The notes under the pieces are model-generated. The model saw only the letters and a program-made list of their open reading frames with translations, was not told the DNA's origin and did not search any database. From DASPKM01 sp035628135 (GTDB taxonomy: Bacteria > Bacteroidota > Bacteroidia > Chitinophagales > Chitinophagaceae): a DNA stretch of 64,000 nucleotides. The translations under genes were made by a program, and so were the position numbers. Shown in pieces: positions 1-8,862 of this stretch (positions within the stretch are counted from its first letter, which is position 1; every line of letters starts with the position of its first letter). The DNA lies in assembly GCA_035628135.1 (NCBI GenBank), contig DASPKM010000001.1:310001-374000 (forward strand), given 5' to 3'.

Positions 1-822
1 GATGTTATGCTCTTTGAAGTAGGGATACACCTGTATGAAGTGTTTCATCAGCTTCAGGGTTTCCAATTGCCAGTCCACATTTTTATGCTTTGCACTGTCA
101 GGGATAAAATAATATTCGGGAATGGTCAGGTTGGTGAACGAAGTATAATAAGAGATAGGGTATGCGCTGCCAAAGTCTTTAAACACGTATTGCGGGGCCT
201 CGTGTTTTTTATCGCGTGTAAATTCGTAGAAGAATGCGCCGCGTGCTGTTTTCCTTCCCAATGATTGATCGAAAATATTGCACTCACCCACGATGCACTT
301 GAAATCGCGTGCATTGTCCCTTTTATTCAACACGATGGTGATCTTATTGATGTCAAGCAGGCTGTCGGCCTTTTGCCCTTCCTGGCAGGGTTGCAGGTTT
401 TCGTTGGCTACCGAGAACTCTATCGGCAGCCGGTATTTATCCTTTGTAATATCCACTTTTTTCCGCAGGCATTGGCCATTGGCCGATTCAAAAATGAAAG
501 TGCACGCACTGATGTTCTCGGAATAAAAATTAAAATAAAACGCATTGGCCGAGCCGGTGGTAAACTGCAGCGGTTGTGCGAGGTTGATTTGCCACGAGGG
601 CTGGTTGTTTTGCCCGGTAACAAAAGGCGTGATGCTTTTGGTGACCACATTTTCAGACAGGAGCCTCGAAGAGCCGAAGAAGGTATAATGGTTGCTGTAC
701 GTTGCGTTAGCGGGCATAAGGTTGTGCCGCACTTCTCTTTTTTCTTCCCAACACTCAATGTTCCATTGGGCATACAAGGGCAGGGCAAGTACTGTCAGGA
801 TACAGGCAAATATCTGCTTCAT
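1..822 (-). CDS. Exported hypothetical protein, C-terminus beyond window
   Basis: The frame is open from ATG at 822 down to base 1 (274 codons, no stop), so the C-terminal part lies outside the window. It begins MKQIFACILTVLALPLYAQ, a clean signal peptide with an A-Q cleavage context. The mature part is rich in aromatic and polar residues (segments QPLQFTTGSANAFYFNFYSE and ANGQCLRKKVDI) and looks like beta-sandwich or sugar-binding-type sequence, but I do not recognise the family. Several cysteines (ECW, SACTF, GQCL, QPCQ, FKCIVGECN) could form disulfides after export. It is followed by a 237-bp gap before the next gene on the same strand; that gap holds a small palindrome (CCGGT-TTTTAG-ACCGG, 1000-1015). 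Plus-strand frames over this stretch are shadows. The export call is reasonably sure; the function is unknown. Confidence 0.7.
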   Translation of the reverse strand, partial: MKQIFACILTVLALPLYAQWNIECWEEKREVRHNLMPANATYSNHYTFFGSSRLLSENVVTKSITPFVTGQNNQPSWQINLAQPLQFTTGSANAFYFNFYSENISACTFIFESANGQCLRKKVDITKDKYRLPIEFSVANENLQPCQEGQKADSLLDINKITIVLNKRDNARDFKCIVGECNIFDQSLGRKTARGAFFYEFTRDKKHEAPQYVFKDFGSAYPISYYTSFTNLTIPEYYFIPDSAKHKNVDWQLETLKLMKHFIQVYPYFKEHNI

Positions 823-1059
823 ACTAAGCAATTAGTAAGTTTTACAAGAATTATTTTTCAAGAAAGTATGCGCCTGAAAGGCACCTGGGACAACCAGGCA
901 GTTTTATTGGATATTCATAGCTGCACGGATACTACTAACGGGGTAAGTGATGTATAAATAAATTTACTATAGATAGCAAAGCGGTCCGCAATTTTCATCC
1001 CGGTTTTTAGACCGGAGTACTTCGGTATTTTTTCCGGGTTTGGCCGGAGCAACAGTACG

Positions 1060-3444
1060 TTATTCCGCCCTTAGATTTTCTACAGGTTTTATCATGGCGG
1101 CCCGCAAGGTTTGCAGGCTTATGGTAACAAATCCTATTACCAATGTAAGCACGCACGCCACCAAAAAAATCCACCATGGAAGCTGTATCCTGTATGCAAA
1201 GGATTCCAGCCACCGCTGCATGATCCAGGCTGAAAAGGGAACAGCTATCAGCGATGCTATCAGTATTATGTAAAAGAACCCGCGCGACAACAGCCCGAAA
1301 ATATTGGCGGCGCCGGAGCCCATCACCTTACGGATGCTGATCTCTTTTGCGCGTTGTTCTATGGCAAGCGAGAACAATGCAAACAGGCCAATGCAGGAAA
1401 TGAATACCGAAACGATGGCGGCGCCGGTGATTACTTTCTTCCACCTTTCTTCATTCTTGTATTGCGCGGATATCAGCTCGTCTACAAACCGGTACCTGAA
1501 CGGGTACAAGGGAACAAGTGACTTGTACACCGATTGCAGTCCTGCAATGGCCTCCGCTTTATATCGCGGGTCGATCTTAACGGCAAGCTCTCCATACACC
1601 CATTGCTTCGGTTGGTTTAATAGCACAGGGCCAATGGCATTTTTAAGAGATGCAATGTGAAAATCGGGCACAACGCCCACAACGGTCAATTCCTGTCCGC
1701 CCCATTCTATTTTTTTCCCCAGCGGCACATTCCACCTGGCCGCTTTTACAAAGGAGGCGTTCACCATGCAGTTGGCGGAATCTGATAAGTGGTCTTTGAA
1801 ATTCCTGCCGGCAATAACGGGTATTTGCATCACCTGGAGGAAATTGTTATCTACTTTCAGAAATGGAACGCCGGGTATGTTTTCACTGCCGGCCTTTACA
1901 TCCATTTTATTTTCTGCGGTAATGGGTATGCTTTGCGCGCCTGCAAATTGAACGTGCCGCTGTTTGGCCAGTTCGTTCTTGAATAGCGCAATATCGGGGG
2001 GATTAATATAAGGCAATTGCACGTTCACTACTCCCGCGGCGTTGAAGCCCAGGTTTTTGTTCATCATGTAATCAAATTGCTTTTGCATTACAATGGTGCC
2101 TGCGATCAGGCAGATAGAGATTACAAACTGTACCACCAACAATGATTTGCCGAGCGTGCCGCGTCCGCTTAGCCTTACATTTCCTGCAAGCGTGCGGGTG
2201 GGATTGAACCGCGCAAATGACAGGGCAGGATAGAGGCCCGCCAGCAATGCATTCACCACAATCAGCGCCAGGAACAGCGCCAGCGTGTCCAATTGAAAAA
2301 GATAAGACGCTTCAAGCTGTTTGTTGGCCACCGAGGTAAACAAGGGCAAGGCCAGATAAACGATCAGGAATGCAGGTATAAATGCAAGCAGGTTCAAAAG
2401 AAATGATTCCCCGATGAATTGCAAGATCAGCTGTCCGCGTGAACCGCCGATCACTTTCCTGATGCCCACTTCCTTGGCTCTTTTTAATAATCGCGCCAGG
2501 TTCTGGTTAATGAAATTGATACAGGCAATGGCAAGTATGAAAAACGCAATGCCGCTGAGGATGAAAGAATACTGCGGGTCGTTCCAGTCGCGGATGCCGT
2601 TGCCGGAAGTGTACACCTTATCCCGGTGAATGCCCGTGAGCGGCTGCAATTTGTAATTGAATGAGAAATTACCGAACTCTGTCCTGATGGCCGCGAGCTT
2701 TTCTTTCGCCTGGTTTTCGAACACAGATTGGATCTTTGATTCTACCGCCGAAACATTCGTTTTATCGTCCAGCAATACGAATGTATTGAGTATGCCCATG
2801 AACCATTGCATCGTGTAATCCTGTTGCAATACCCTGCTGATGGGCAATAATATATTAAAGCGGAGGCTCGAGTTCAGGGGAGATTGCGCGGATATTCCAG
2901 ACACCATGAAGTTTTCAAAATTTCCATTTTGGAATATCCTCAATATTTTACCCACGGCATTCACATCGCCAAAATATTTCAACGCCATTTCTTCCGATAT
3001 CACCACTTTGTTCGGTTGGTCCAGTACTGCTGAAGCTTGTCCGTGTAATAATTTAAAAGAAAAGAAAGTAAAGAAATTTGGGTCGGCATAATCTACCTGC
3101 TCGCTGAACACTTCATTTCCTTTTGCCACCAGTTCATCGCTTCCGCCCATGAAACGGCAGGCAGATCGTATTTCGCGTACATGCTCCTTAAACACCACTG
3201 CTTCCAACCCGCTGGTGCTGCTGCCGTAGTTCAGTTTTCCATCGGGCTCCTTGCCTTCGTGCACGATGCGGTATATATTGCCGGCGGCTGCATGGAACCT
3301 GTCGAAGCTCAGGTCATCCTTCACATACAGCATGATCAGCATCACACAGGCAAATCCCAGGCTAAGTCCCGCTATATTGGTAGTTACATATAGGGGACTG
3401 CGCCACAGGTTGCGCCAGGCAGTTTTAAGATAGTTCCTGAACAT
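1060..3444 (-). CDS. FtsX/MacB-family ABC transporter permease (duplicated module)
   Basis: Inner-membrane permease of 794 residues with the duplicated layout common in Bacteroidota: TM1 near residues 20-42 (NIAGLSLGFACVMLIMLYV), a MacB-type periplasmic core domain, three TM helices around 290-400 with an FtsX signature (RAKEVGIRKVIGGSRGQL), a second periplasmic domain, and three TM helices at the C-terminus with RAKEISIRKVMGSG. These permeases couple to a separate LolD/MacB-type ATPase, which is not in the window, and drive mechanotransmission or efflux rather than classical import. It starts 18 bp after the stop of the LuxR-type response regulator, so the two are probably one transcript. 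Family assignment is firm; substrate is unknown. Confidence 0.9.
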   Translation of the reverse strand: MFRNYLKTAWRNLWRSPLYVTTNIAGLSLGFACVMLIMLYVKDDLSFDRFHAAAGNIYRIVHEGKEPDGKLNYGSSTSGLEAVVFKEHVREIRSACRFMGGSDELVAKGNEVFSEQVDYADPNFFTFFSFKLLHGQASAVLDQPNKVVISEEMALKYFGDVNAVGKILRIFQNGNFENFMVSGISAQSPLNSSLRFNILLPISRVLQQDYTMQWFMGILNTFVLLDDKTNVSAVESKIQSVFENQAKEKLAAIRTEFGNFSFNYKLQPLTGIHRDKVYTSGNGIRDWNDPQYSFILSGIAFFILAIACINFINQNLARLLKRAKEVGIRKVIGGSRGQLILQFIGESFLLNLLAFIPAFLIVYLALPLFTSVANKQLEASYLFQLDTLALFLALIVVNALLAGLYPALSFARFNPTRTLAGNVRLSGRGTLGKSLLVVQFVISICLIAGTIVMQKQFDYMMNKNLGFNAAGVVNVQLPYINPPDIALFKNELAKQRHVQFAGAQSIPITAENKMDVKAGSENIPGVPFLKVDNNFLQVMQIPVIAGRNFKDHLSDSANCMVNASFVKAARWNVPLGKKIEWGGQELTVVGVVPDFHIASLKNAIGPVLLNQPKQWVYGELAVKIDPRYKAEAIAGLQSVYKSLVPLYPFRYRFVDELISAQYKNEERWKKVITGAAIVSVFISCIGLFALFSLAIEQRAKEISIRKVMGSGAANIFGLLSRGFFYIILIASLIAVPFSAWIMQRWLESFAYRIQLPWWIFLVACVLTLVIGFVTISLQTLRAAMIKPVENLRAE

Positions 3445-3462
3445 ATGCTAAATTTAGTTTGG

Positions 3463-4128
3463 TTATACTATTTTCATTACATCTACAAAGCCCATTTTTA
3501 CCGCATACAATGCCAGGCCGATCCTGGTTTTGATGCCTACTTTCTGGCTCACCGCTTTTTTATAGTCGTCCAGCGTGCGGGGGCTTAAATACATCTCCTG
3601 TGCAATTTCCTTGTACGATTTATCGCTGGCGAGCAACTGCAGGAATTGCATTTCGCGTTCGCTCAGCGTATCGAACGCATCCTGCCCGCTGGCATTTTTC
3701 TTTACTTCATCTATCAGTATGCTCGACAACTGATCCGATAGATAAATTCCATTTTTCATAACGGTGTACATGGCTTTCTTAAATTCCTGCGGTTCCGCCG
3801 CTTTTGAAATGTAACCCCTGGCGCCGCTCCGCAACATGCGGATGGCCGAGAATTTATCGGTGTACATGGTCAATGCCAGTATCTTGACGCCGGGATGATG
3901 TTCCTGCATCCATTGTGCCGTCTCGTACCCGTCGAGCCCTGGCATTTGCACGTCCAGCACCAGCAGGTCCGGTATCTTGTTGCAGTTAATATTTTCAATG
4001 ACGTTCCTGCCATCGTCCGCTTCGAAGAGAATGGTAAAATCGTCGAATGAATTGATAAGGGAAATAAATCCCTTGCGTACCAGTACATGATCGTCTGCAA
4101 TGGCCACTTTATATTTATAATCTTCCAT
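3463..4128 (-). CDS. NarL/LuxR-family response regulator
   Basis: DNA-binding response regulator of 221 residues counted from ATG at 4128; an upstream in-frame start at 4173 would add 15 residues with no receiver character, so I prefer 4128. The receiver domain has the acidic pair D12-D13, phosphoacceptor D59 (LLVLDVQMPG), T/S switch region (ALTMYTD) and the conserved Lys (YISKAAEP). The C-terminal LuxR-type helix-turn-helix covers about 150-210 (TLSEREMQFLQLLASDKSYKEIA then LSPRTLDDYK). No histidine kinase is adjacent, so it is an orphan here. It immediately precedes the FtsX-type permease (18-bp gap), suggesting co-expression and perhaps autoregulation of that operon. Family call is certain; the signal is unknown. 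Confidence 0.93.
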   Translation of the reverse strand: MEDYKYKVAIADDHVLVRKGFISLINSFDDFTILFEADDGRNVIENINCNKIPDLLVLDVQMPGLDGYETAQWMQEHHPGVKILALTMYTDKFSAIRMLRSGARGYISKAAEPQEFKKAMYTVMKNGIYLSDQLSSILIDEVKKNASGQDAFDTLSEREMQFLQLLASDKSYKEIAQEMYLSPRTLDDYKKAVSQKVGIKTRIGLALYAVKMGFVDVMKIV

Positions 4129-4465
4129 AGCCGCTAGGTTAATTAAGTAACGGGAGGTTTCTGGCAAAATCACGGTAAGCGCAAGTGTATAGCGACCTTA
4201 CGAAGTAGACAAGCTTATATGTTACCGTGGCTAGGAAGAATTGAGCGAATGAGAAGTGTTGATATAAAATATTTTTTCCTGGGGTATTACGATCGGCGAA
4301 ATAGGTAATACGGCAGCACGGTTATCCGAAGTCAATCTCATAGTAGACAAGGTTTATTGCGATACTTGTGAGAGCGGGCTTGATTGGTAAGCACACCCCA
4401 TCCATCATTCTAAATTTAGGACAAGTTTTTATTCACGGAAAAATTTTTTTCATATATGTGCGAAA
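4129..4465. other. 337-bp intergenic gap, no gene seen
   Basis: This stretch separates the response regulator start (4128) from the end of the HupE-like gene (4466), both minus strand. It must hold the promoter of the response-regulator/permease unit, but I find only a one-mismatch -7 match (TAAGCTTG on the minus strand, near 4211-4218). No open frame with coding character and no RNA fold that I recognise. Confidence 0.4.
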
Positions 4466-5131
4466 TTAAACTACGCGCAGCAACGTCCAGTAAGCGGCCA
4501 TTAATGCAATTGCGGCAGATAAAGGCCACACAATTAATTTCTTAAACCAGGGCTTCTTGCTAAAAGGAAGGACCAGTAAAGCATAAACCAGCACTATGAT
4601 GATTACCTGGCCAATTTCAACGCCCGCATTAAAAGATATGATGGAGGTTAAGAATTTATTACGGGGTAACCCGGTTTCATTCAATGAGCTAGCAAAGCCC
4701 AGCCCGTGCACCAAGCCAAAGAAGAACACGATCAATATGCGCCAGGGGTGCAGCTTGCTGAATAAAATGTTTTCTATGGCAATGAATACGATAGAGAGGG
4801 AAATGATGGGCTCCACAATGGCGGCGGGCGCAACGATGATGTTCTGCATGCTCAGTGCCAGCGTAACGGAGTGCGCAACAGTAAATGCGGTGGCCTGCCA
4901 TAGAATGCTTTTGAATGCTGGGTTCAGCAGGCACAATCCCACCACGAATAAGATATGGTCCATTCCATCGGGTACAATATGACGAATACCCAGTTGCATG
5001 TAAAATCCTACCACTTCATGCGTGGGCGCTTTTTCCATTGCGTAGTTCACCGTGTGCGCCATGGCATTGGCCGCAAACAGCATGGCCGTGCATGCAAGCA
5101 ATGCTTTTGTGCGATGATTGGAAGGTGTCAC
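4466..5131 (-). CDS. HupE/UreJ-family membrane protein
   Basis: Polytopic membrane protein of 221 residues of the HupE/UreJ_2 type, a family linked to nickel or cobalt permeation next to hydrogenase and urease genes and also found alone. An N-terminal signal (LLACTAMLFAANAMAH) precedes the family hallmark GIRHIVPDGMDHILFVVGL (about 48-66), whose His-Asp-His cluster could bind a metal. A second histidine motif follows (FTVAHSVTLALS), then FFFGLVHGLGFA and a Glu-containing FNAGVEIGQV. About six or seven TM helices. Its start codon overlaps the stop of the TonB receptor by four bases (ATGA), so translation is probably coupled. It is the last gene of the 13616-4466 operon, where an outer-membrane receptor and an inner-membrane permease would make a transport path. 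Substrate is inferred only. Confidence 0.85.
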   Translation of the reverse strand: MTPSNHRTKALLACTAMLFAANAMAHTVNYAMEKAPTHEVVGFYMQLGIRHIVPDGMDHILFVVGLCLLNPAFKSILWQATAFTVAHSVTLALSMQNIIVAPAAIVEPIISLSIVFIAIENILFSKLHPWRILIVFFFGLVHGLGFASSLNETGLPRNKFLTSIISFNAGVEIGQVIIIVLVYALLVLPFSKKPWFKKLIVWPLSAAIALMAAYWTLLRVV

Positions 5132-7401
5132 TGTTTGTTACTGGCGTTGAAGAAATAGCTGAAACTAAATTTAATGAAGAACGGCGTCCCCGGCGTGAAA
5201 TGGATTTCCGATACAGGCGCGGGTTCGTCCTTCAGGCGGCTTTCGGTATCGAATTGTGTTTCTTTCCAGCGCACATCGAAAAGGTTTTGCGCGCTCACGC
5301 CCAATTCATACGAAGCTTTGGAATATTTCAATACAAGGTCGTTGATGAAGTAGCCTTTTGCGATCACGCTTTTGTCTTCGTTGGCGGGCCGGTCGTACAT
5401 ATAGCGGTAGCGGATGCTCCCATTCAACCCCGTTTTGCTTTTATAGGTTAATCCGCCCGCGCTGGTGAATGCAGGAGCCAAAGGAATGAAGTCGAAACCT
5501 TTAGGCTCCTTTACCGCACGGCCCCTGCTATAGTTGGCATCGATATCTATAAAGAGTTTTGCGGCGGGTTGGTATCTTATGGAGAGGTCCAATCCCAGGC
5601 GCCTTGTTTCTCCGCTCGGCTCTACTATGCCTTCATCGCCCACGTATACAAATTCCTGTTCTGAATACAGCCACCACGCCGCTGCATTGATTAACAGGTT
5701 GCGTGCTGGTTTCAGCACAACCCCGAGATCGGCTCCATATGCTGCGGGCAGGGTTTCACGGCCGCCTTTTTCCACTGCCACGCGGGTATCGTTGGAGTGA
5801 AATCCTTTTCCCGCAGTAAGATAGATTTCGGTGGACGTATTGGGATAATAATACAAGTTCAGCTTAGGGCTTAACATGCCGGAGCTGGTTTTTTTCAGCG
5901 TGTTGTTGTCCAGCTTGTCCCGGTAGCTCATGTTGAACTGGTCGAACCTGAGGCCGGCATTGATGCTGAACTTTTCGGTAAAGCGGAACGTTTCATCCAG
6001 GTATACAGCAGTGTTGAGCTCCTGTATGTCACCAAGCTTTAAACGTTCGATGAGCTGTGCCCTGTTTTTCGTTCTTGACAATTCGCTGTTGCTGGTTTGG
6101 TCGTATCGTGCGGTAAGGCCCATTTCACTCGTAACCTTAATATTGCCGATGTAATGAATGCTGGTGTAGCTTCCGTTGTATCCTGCAAGGTCGCGGATCT
6201 CTTTTTGCTTGATCTGGTCGCCGTTTATGCTGTCTACATTAAAAAAAGTGAAATTGGAATACAGCTCGAAATCATATTTTGTATAATACAATTGATTCTT
6301 CAGGTAATTGCCGTTACGCAAAGCAGTTGTCAGTTGTGCATTCACGTTAGTTCGACCGGTATTGCCGCCTTCATTGGGATCGATTGCCCCGAAGAAAGAT
6401 ATTAATCCATTGTTTACCGCCCGTTCAGGTATCTGGCCCGATGCCTTCCATTTGCTGTGAAAGTTGGAGAGCGATACGCTTAGTGTGTTGTTTCGGCCAA
6501 GCTTCCCGTAATACTTACCAAAAATATTCAGACGGTTGAAGTGCTGCGGATGTTCGAAATAACCATCGGTATACATGTATTCGGCAGCGATGTATGCGGA
6601 CTGGTTTTTTTGCCGTGATTTATTGCCCAGCAGATTCAGCATGCCCACGCCGCGATAGGTATTGAACAGGCCCGCCTCGAATGTTACAGTGCTGGCCGGC
6701 AGCATGTTCCTGGTACGGAAATCCACGAACCCTGTAGTGGTAAGGTTGCCTTTCGATGCATGATAGGGGCCTTTTTTGAACTGTACATTTTCGACTAGTT
6801 CGGGTATTACAAAATGCAGGTCTGCATAACCCTGGCCATGCGCATGCGATACCATGTTCACGGGCATGCCATCCACGCCGATGTTGATGTCTGTGCCATG
6901 GTCGATATCGAAGCCGCGCAAAAATATCTGCTCTGCTTTGCCACCGCCCGCATGCTGGCCAATGAACAACCCTGGAACGATGGGAAGCACTTCCTGCGAA
7001 TTGTTGATGCCGCGCAAATGTATGTCGGCCTTGCTGATGGGCCTGAACTGGTCACCGGCACTCAGGGAAACGATCACGGAGCTAAGCTCCGCGGTTTGCC
7101 GTGTAAGGGTAATAATGAAATCCGCCGCGGCAAGCTCGTCCCACCCGATGATAGTGGTGCCGAACCCTATAACTGAAACAGCAAGGCTGTCGATCGATTG
7201 GGAAGATTTGATGGTAAAAGCGCCCTGTTCATCGGTAATGGTCACCAGGCGCAACGGATAGATGCGCACGCTGGCGCCTTCGATGGGAATATTTGTGCCC
7301 GCTTCGCGCACTGTAGCACGGCCACTGAAAGGCTTGCCTTCCTGCGGAAAAGTAGCCGTTGAGAAAAACACCAATGCCAGTAACAGTGTAAAAAATTTCA
7401 T
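5128..7401 (-). CDS. TonB-dependent outer membrane receptor with His-rich plug
   Basis: Outer-membrane receptor. I place the start at ATG 7401 (MKFFTLLLALVFFSTATF, signal peptide), because the longer ATG at 7455 would run into the TPR gene. The N-terminal carboxypeptidase-regulatory-like domain spans about 25-105. The plug domain follows with a conserved block of histidines: IGQHAGGG, FDIDHGTDINIGVDGMPVN, then VSHAHGQGYADLHFVIPE. The rest is a beta-barrel ending FIKFSFSYFFN, with the terminal aromatic pattern of OMPs. Histidines in the plug suggest a metal or metal complex as ligand; this is inference, not demonstrated. It lies 17 bp after the TPR gene and overlaps hupE-like by four bases. 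Receptor identity is firm, ligand open. Confidence 0.9.
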   Translation of the reverse strand: MKFFTLLLALVFFSTATFPQEGKPFSGRATVREAGTNIPIEGASVRIYPLRLVTITDEQGAFTIKSSQSIDSLAVSVIGFGTTIIGWDELAAADFIITLTRQTAELSSVIVSLSAGDQFRPISKADIHLRGINNSQEVLPIVPGLFIGQHAGGGKAEQIFLRGFDIDHGTDINIGVDGMPVNMVSHAHGQGYADLHFVIPELVENVQFKKGPYHASKGNLTTTGFVDFRTRNMLPASTVTFEAGLFNTYRGVGMLNLLGNKSRQKNQSAYIAAEYMYTDGYFEHPQHFNRLNIFGKYYGKLGRNNTLSVSLSNFHSKWKASGQIPERAVNNGLISFFGAIDPNEGGNTGRTNVNAQLTTALRNGNYLKNQLYYTKYDFELYSNFTFFNVDSINGDQIKQKEIRDLAGYNGSYTSIHYIGNIKVTSEMGLTARYDQTSNSELSRTKNRAQLIERLKLGDIQELNTAVYLDETFRFTEKFSINAGLRFDQFNMSYRDKLDNNTLKKTSSGMLSPKLNLYYYPNTSTEIYLTAGKGFHSNDTRVAVEKGGRETLPAAYGADLGVVLKPARNLLINAAAWWLYSEQEFVYVGDEGIVEPSGETRRLGLDLSIRYQPAAKLFIDIDANYSRGRAVKEPKGFDFIPLAPAFTSAGGLTYKSKTGLNGSIRYRYMYDRPANEDKSVIAKGYFINDLVLKYSKASYELGVSAQNLFDVRWKETQFDTESRLKDEPAPVSEIHFTPGTPFFIKFSFSYFFNASNKQ

Positions 7402-7418
7402 AGCCTTCCGGTACCTGT

Positions 7419-8771
7419 TTATCCTTTCTGTAATGTTTGCAAGGTACTGATACATTCCTGCTGCAGCACCGGGGACAGCACGGGTTTTTGCTGCAGTGCC
7501 TGCTGTAATAACTGCATAGCCTTTACCTTATCGCCGGCTTGGTAATATATCAATCCTGCACGGGCCAGCAATGTAGGGTTTTTGCTATTGGTTTGTAAAG
7601 CCATTTTGATGTGCGGCAAGGCCTTATCGGGGGCGTTTTGTTTATAGTATACCCACGCAATCGTTTCGTTTACATCCATGTTGGCGGGGCGGCGATTGTA
7701 TTCGAGCCGGGCGTGCTCCAGGGCCTTGTTTGTATTGTTCACTGCCAGGTATGCGTATGCGAGCTCTCTATCGGAGTAATGGCCAGCGCTGTCTTCCCCG
7801 ATATTAGCCGATACCTGTTGCATCTCTTCGATCATTTCTTTGGCGAGCTTATCAGCGGCTTGTTGTTTTCCCTGGAGCCTATAGATTTCCACCATGTTTT
7901 CCTTAAATGCGTAATCATTGATCATGTCGTAAGCCTGGCGGTAGTGGCCCAAGGCCTGTTCATAATTTTTATTAAATGCGGCGATGCGCGCCATGCCCGC
8001 AAGCGCATAAGCGTAGGCGGGTCTTTCTTCCAGCGAAATGCTGTATTGCGTTTCGGCGGATCGGGTATCGCCTGATTGCTCATACAATTGTCCCAATTGG
8101 GCCCTGCACCACTCGGTGCTTTCATGGCCGGGCATGCCCGCTTCAATTGCCATCTTCATGGCCTCGATGGCGCCCGGAATATCCCCATGAATTTCGCGGA
8201 GGTAAGCAATGCGTGAATACGACCGCAGGTCGGGCCTGATGGAAACCATTTTATCGGCATGCGCTACAGCCGCGGCATAATTTCCCAATTCAACATTTGC
8301 ATCTACCATAATGCCATATACAAAGGCATTGTATGGGTTGATGGTTTGCGCCCTGGCGGCGGTGGCCAATCCTTCCGCAAAATGGTGCTGCGAAAGCTGT
8401 ATGATGGCCTTATAGATCAGTGCTTCGAAATGCGCGGGATCTTTTTTCAATACATCGTTCACGTATTTCATGGCAGCCGCATCATAATAAAAATAATCGC
8501 CTGTTACGCGTGCTTCCTGTATGAACAACGATGCCAGCTCCAATTTGCTTTTACTATCATCTGGATTTTGCTTAATGGCATTCAGCAGATTATTGGCGGT
8601 AGTGCGCGTACTTACCCATTCCGCGGTTTGTGCCTGGGCGCCCCTGCGCTCTTTAACGCCATACACGGCGTTTGCTTTCTGCTGCTCATCATGATTGTAT
8701 TTTACAATGATGAAGCCTACGGCCGTTATGAATATGGCAACGATTGCCAGGTATGTAAATGTTTGTTTCAT
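7419..8771 (-). CDS. TPR-repeat membrane-anchored protein
   Basis: Protein of 450 residues starting with a single N-terminal hydrophobic segment (YLAIVAIFITAVGFIIV, residues 7-23) that is either an uncleaved anchor or signal peptide. From about residue 55 to the end it is a chain of tetratricopeptide repeats (for example AHFEALIYKAIIQLSQHHFA, PAYAYALAGMARIAAFNKNY, PTLLARAGLIYYQAGDK), so a helical superhelix for protein contacts, likely on the periplasmic side. It sits between the DUF4331 genes and the TonB receptor in one operon; the gap to the DUF4331 gene (88 bp) is filled by an AT-rich palindromic repeat. It may serve as scaffold for the surface proteins or receptor. No catalytic motif seen. 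Confidence 0.85.
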   Translation of the reverse strand: MKQTFTYLAIVAIFITAVGFIIVKYNHDEQQKANAVYGVKERRGAQAQTAEWVSTRTTANNLLNAIKQNPDDSKSKLELASLFIQEARVTGDYFYYDAAAMKYVNDVLKKDPAHFEALIYKAIIQLSQHHFAEGLATAARAQTINPYNAFVYGIMVDANVELGNYAAAVAHADKMVSIRPDLRSYSRIAYLREIHGDIPGAIEAMKMAIEAGMPGHESTEWCRAQLGQLYEQSGDTRSAETQYSISLEERPAYAYALAGMARIAAFNKNYEQALGHYRQAYDMINDYAFKENMVEIYRLQGKQQAADKLAKEMIEEMQQVSANIGEDSAGHYSDRELAYAYLAVNNTNKALEHARLEYNRRPANMDVNETIAWVYYKQNAPDKALPHIKMALQTNSKNPTLLARAGLIYYQAGDKVKAMQLLQQALQQKPVLSPVLQQECISTLQTLQKG

Positions 8772-8779
8772 TGCGTTTG

Positions 8780-8862
8780 TTTTATTATTAATTATTGATT
8801 ATTAATTATTCAGTTGCCCGATAACTAATAATCAATAATTAATAATCAATAATCATTAATCA
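8780..8862. repeat. AT-rich palindromic intergenic repeat (AATAATCA type)
   Basis: Two arms built of short units (TTATTAATTATTGATTATT, then TAATAATCAATAATT repeated) face each other across a short GC-containing centre (cagttgcccg), so the transcript can form a long A-U hairpin. The minus-strand stop TGA (8862-8860) of the DUF4331 gene is the first triplet of the repeat. The same unit recurs at 50757-50840 and partly at 26710-26730. Confidence 0.75.

Noticed and set aside
265..957. 230-residue plus-strand open frame at the window start
   Set aside because: It lies antisense to the partial exported protein (1-822), which has a proper signal peptide and coding-like sequence; this frame has no recognisable domain.
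4466..5131. Hydrogenase or urease locus suggested by the HupE/UreJ-type gene
   Set aside because: No hydrogenase, urease or nickel-insertion gene in the window; the neighbours are DUF4331, TPR and TonB receptor genes.
7402..7455. Upstream ATG of the TonB receptor
   Set aside because: Adds 18 residues before a clean signal peptide and overlaps the TPR gene.
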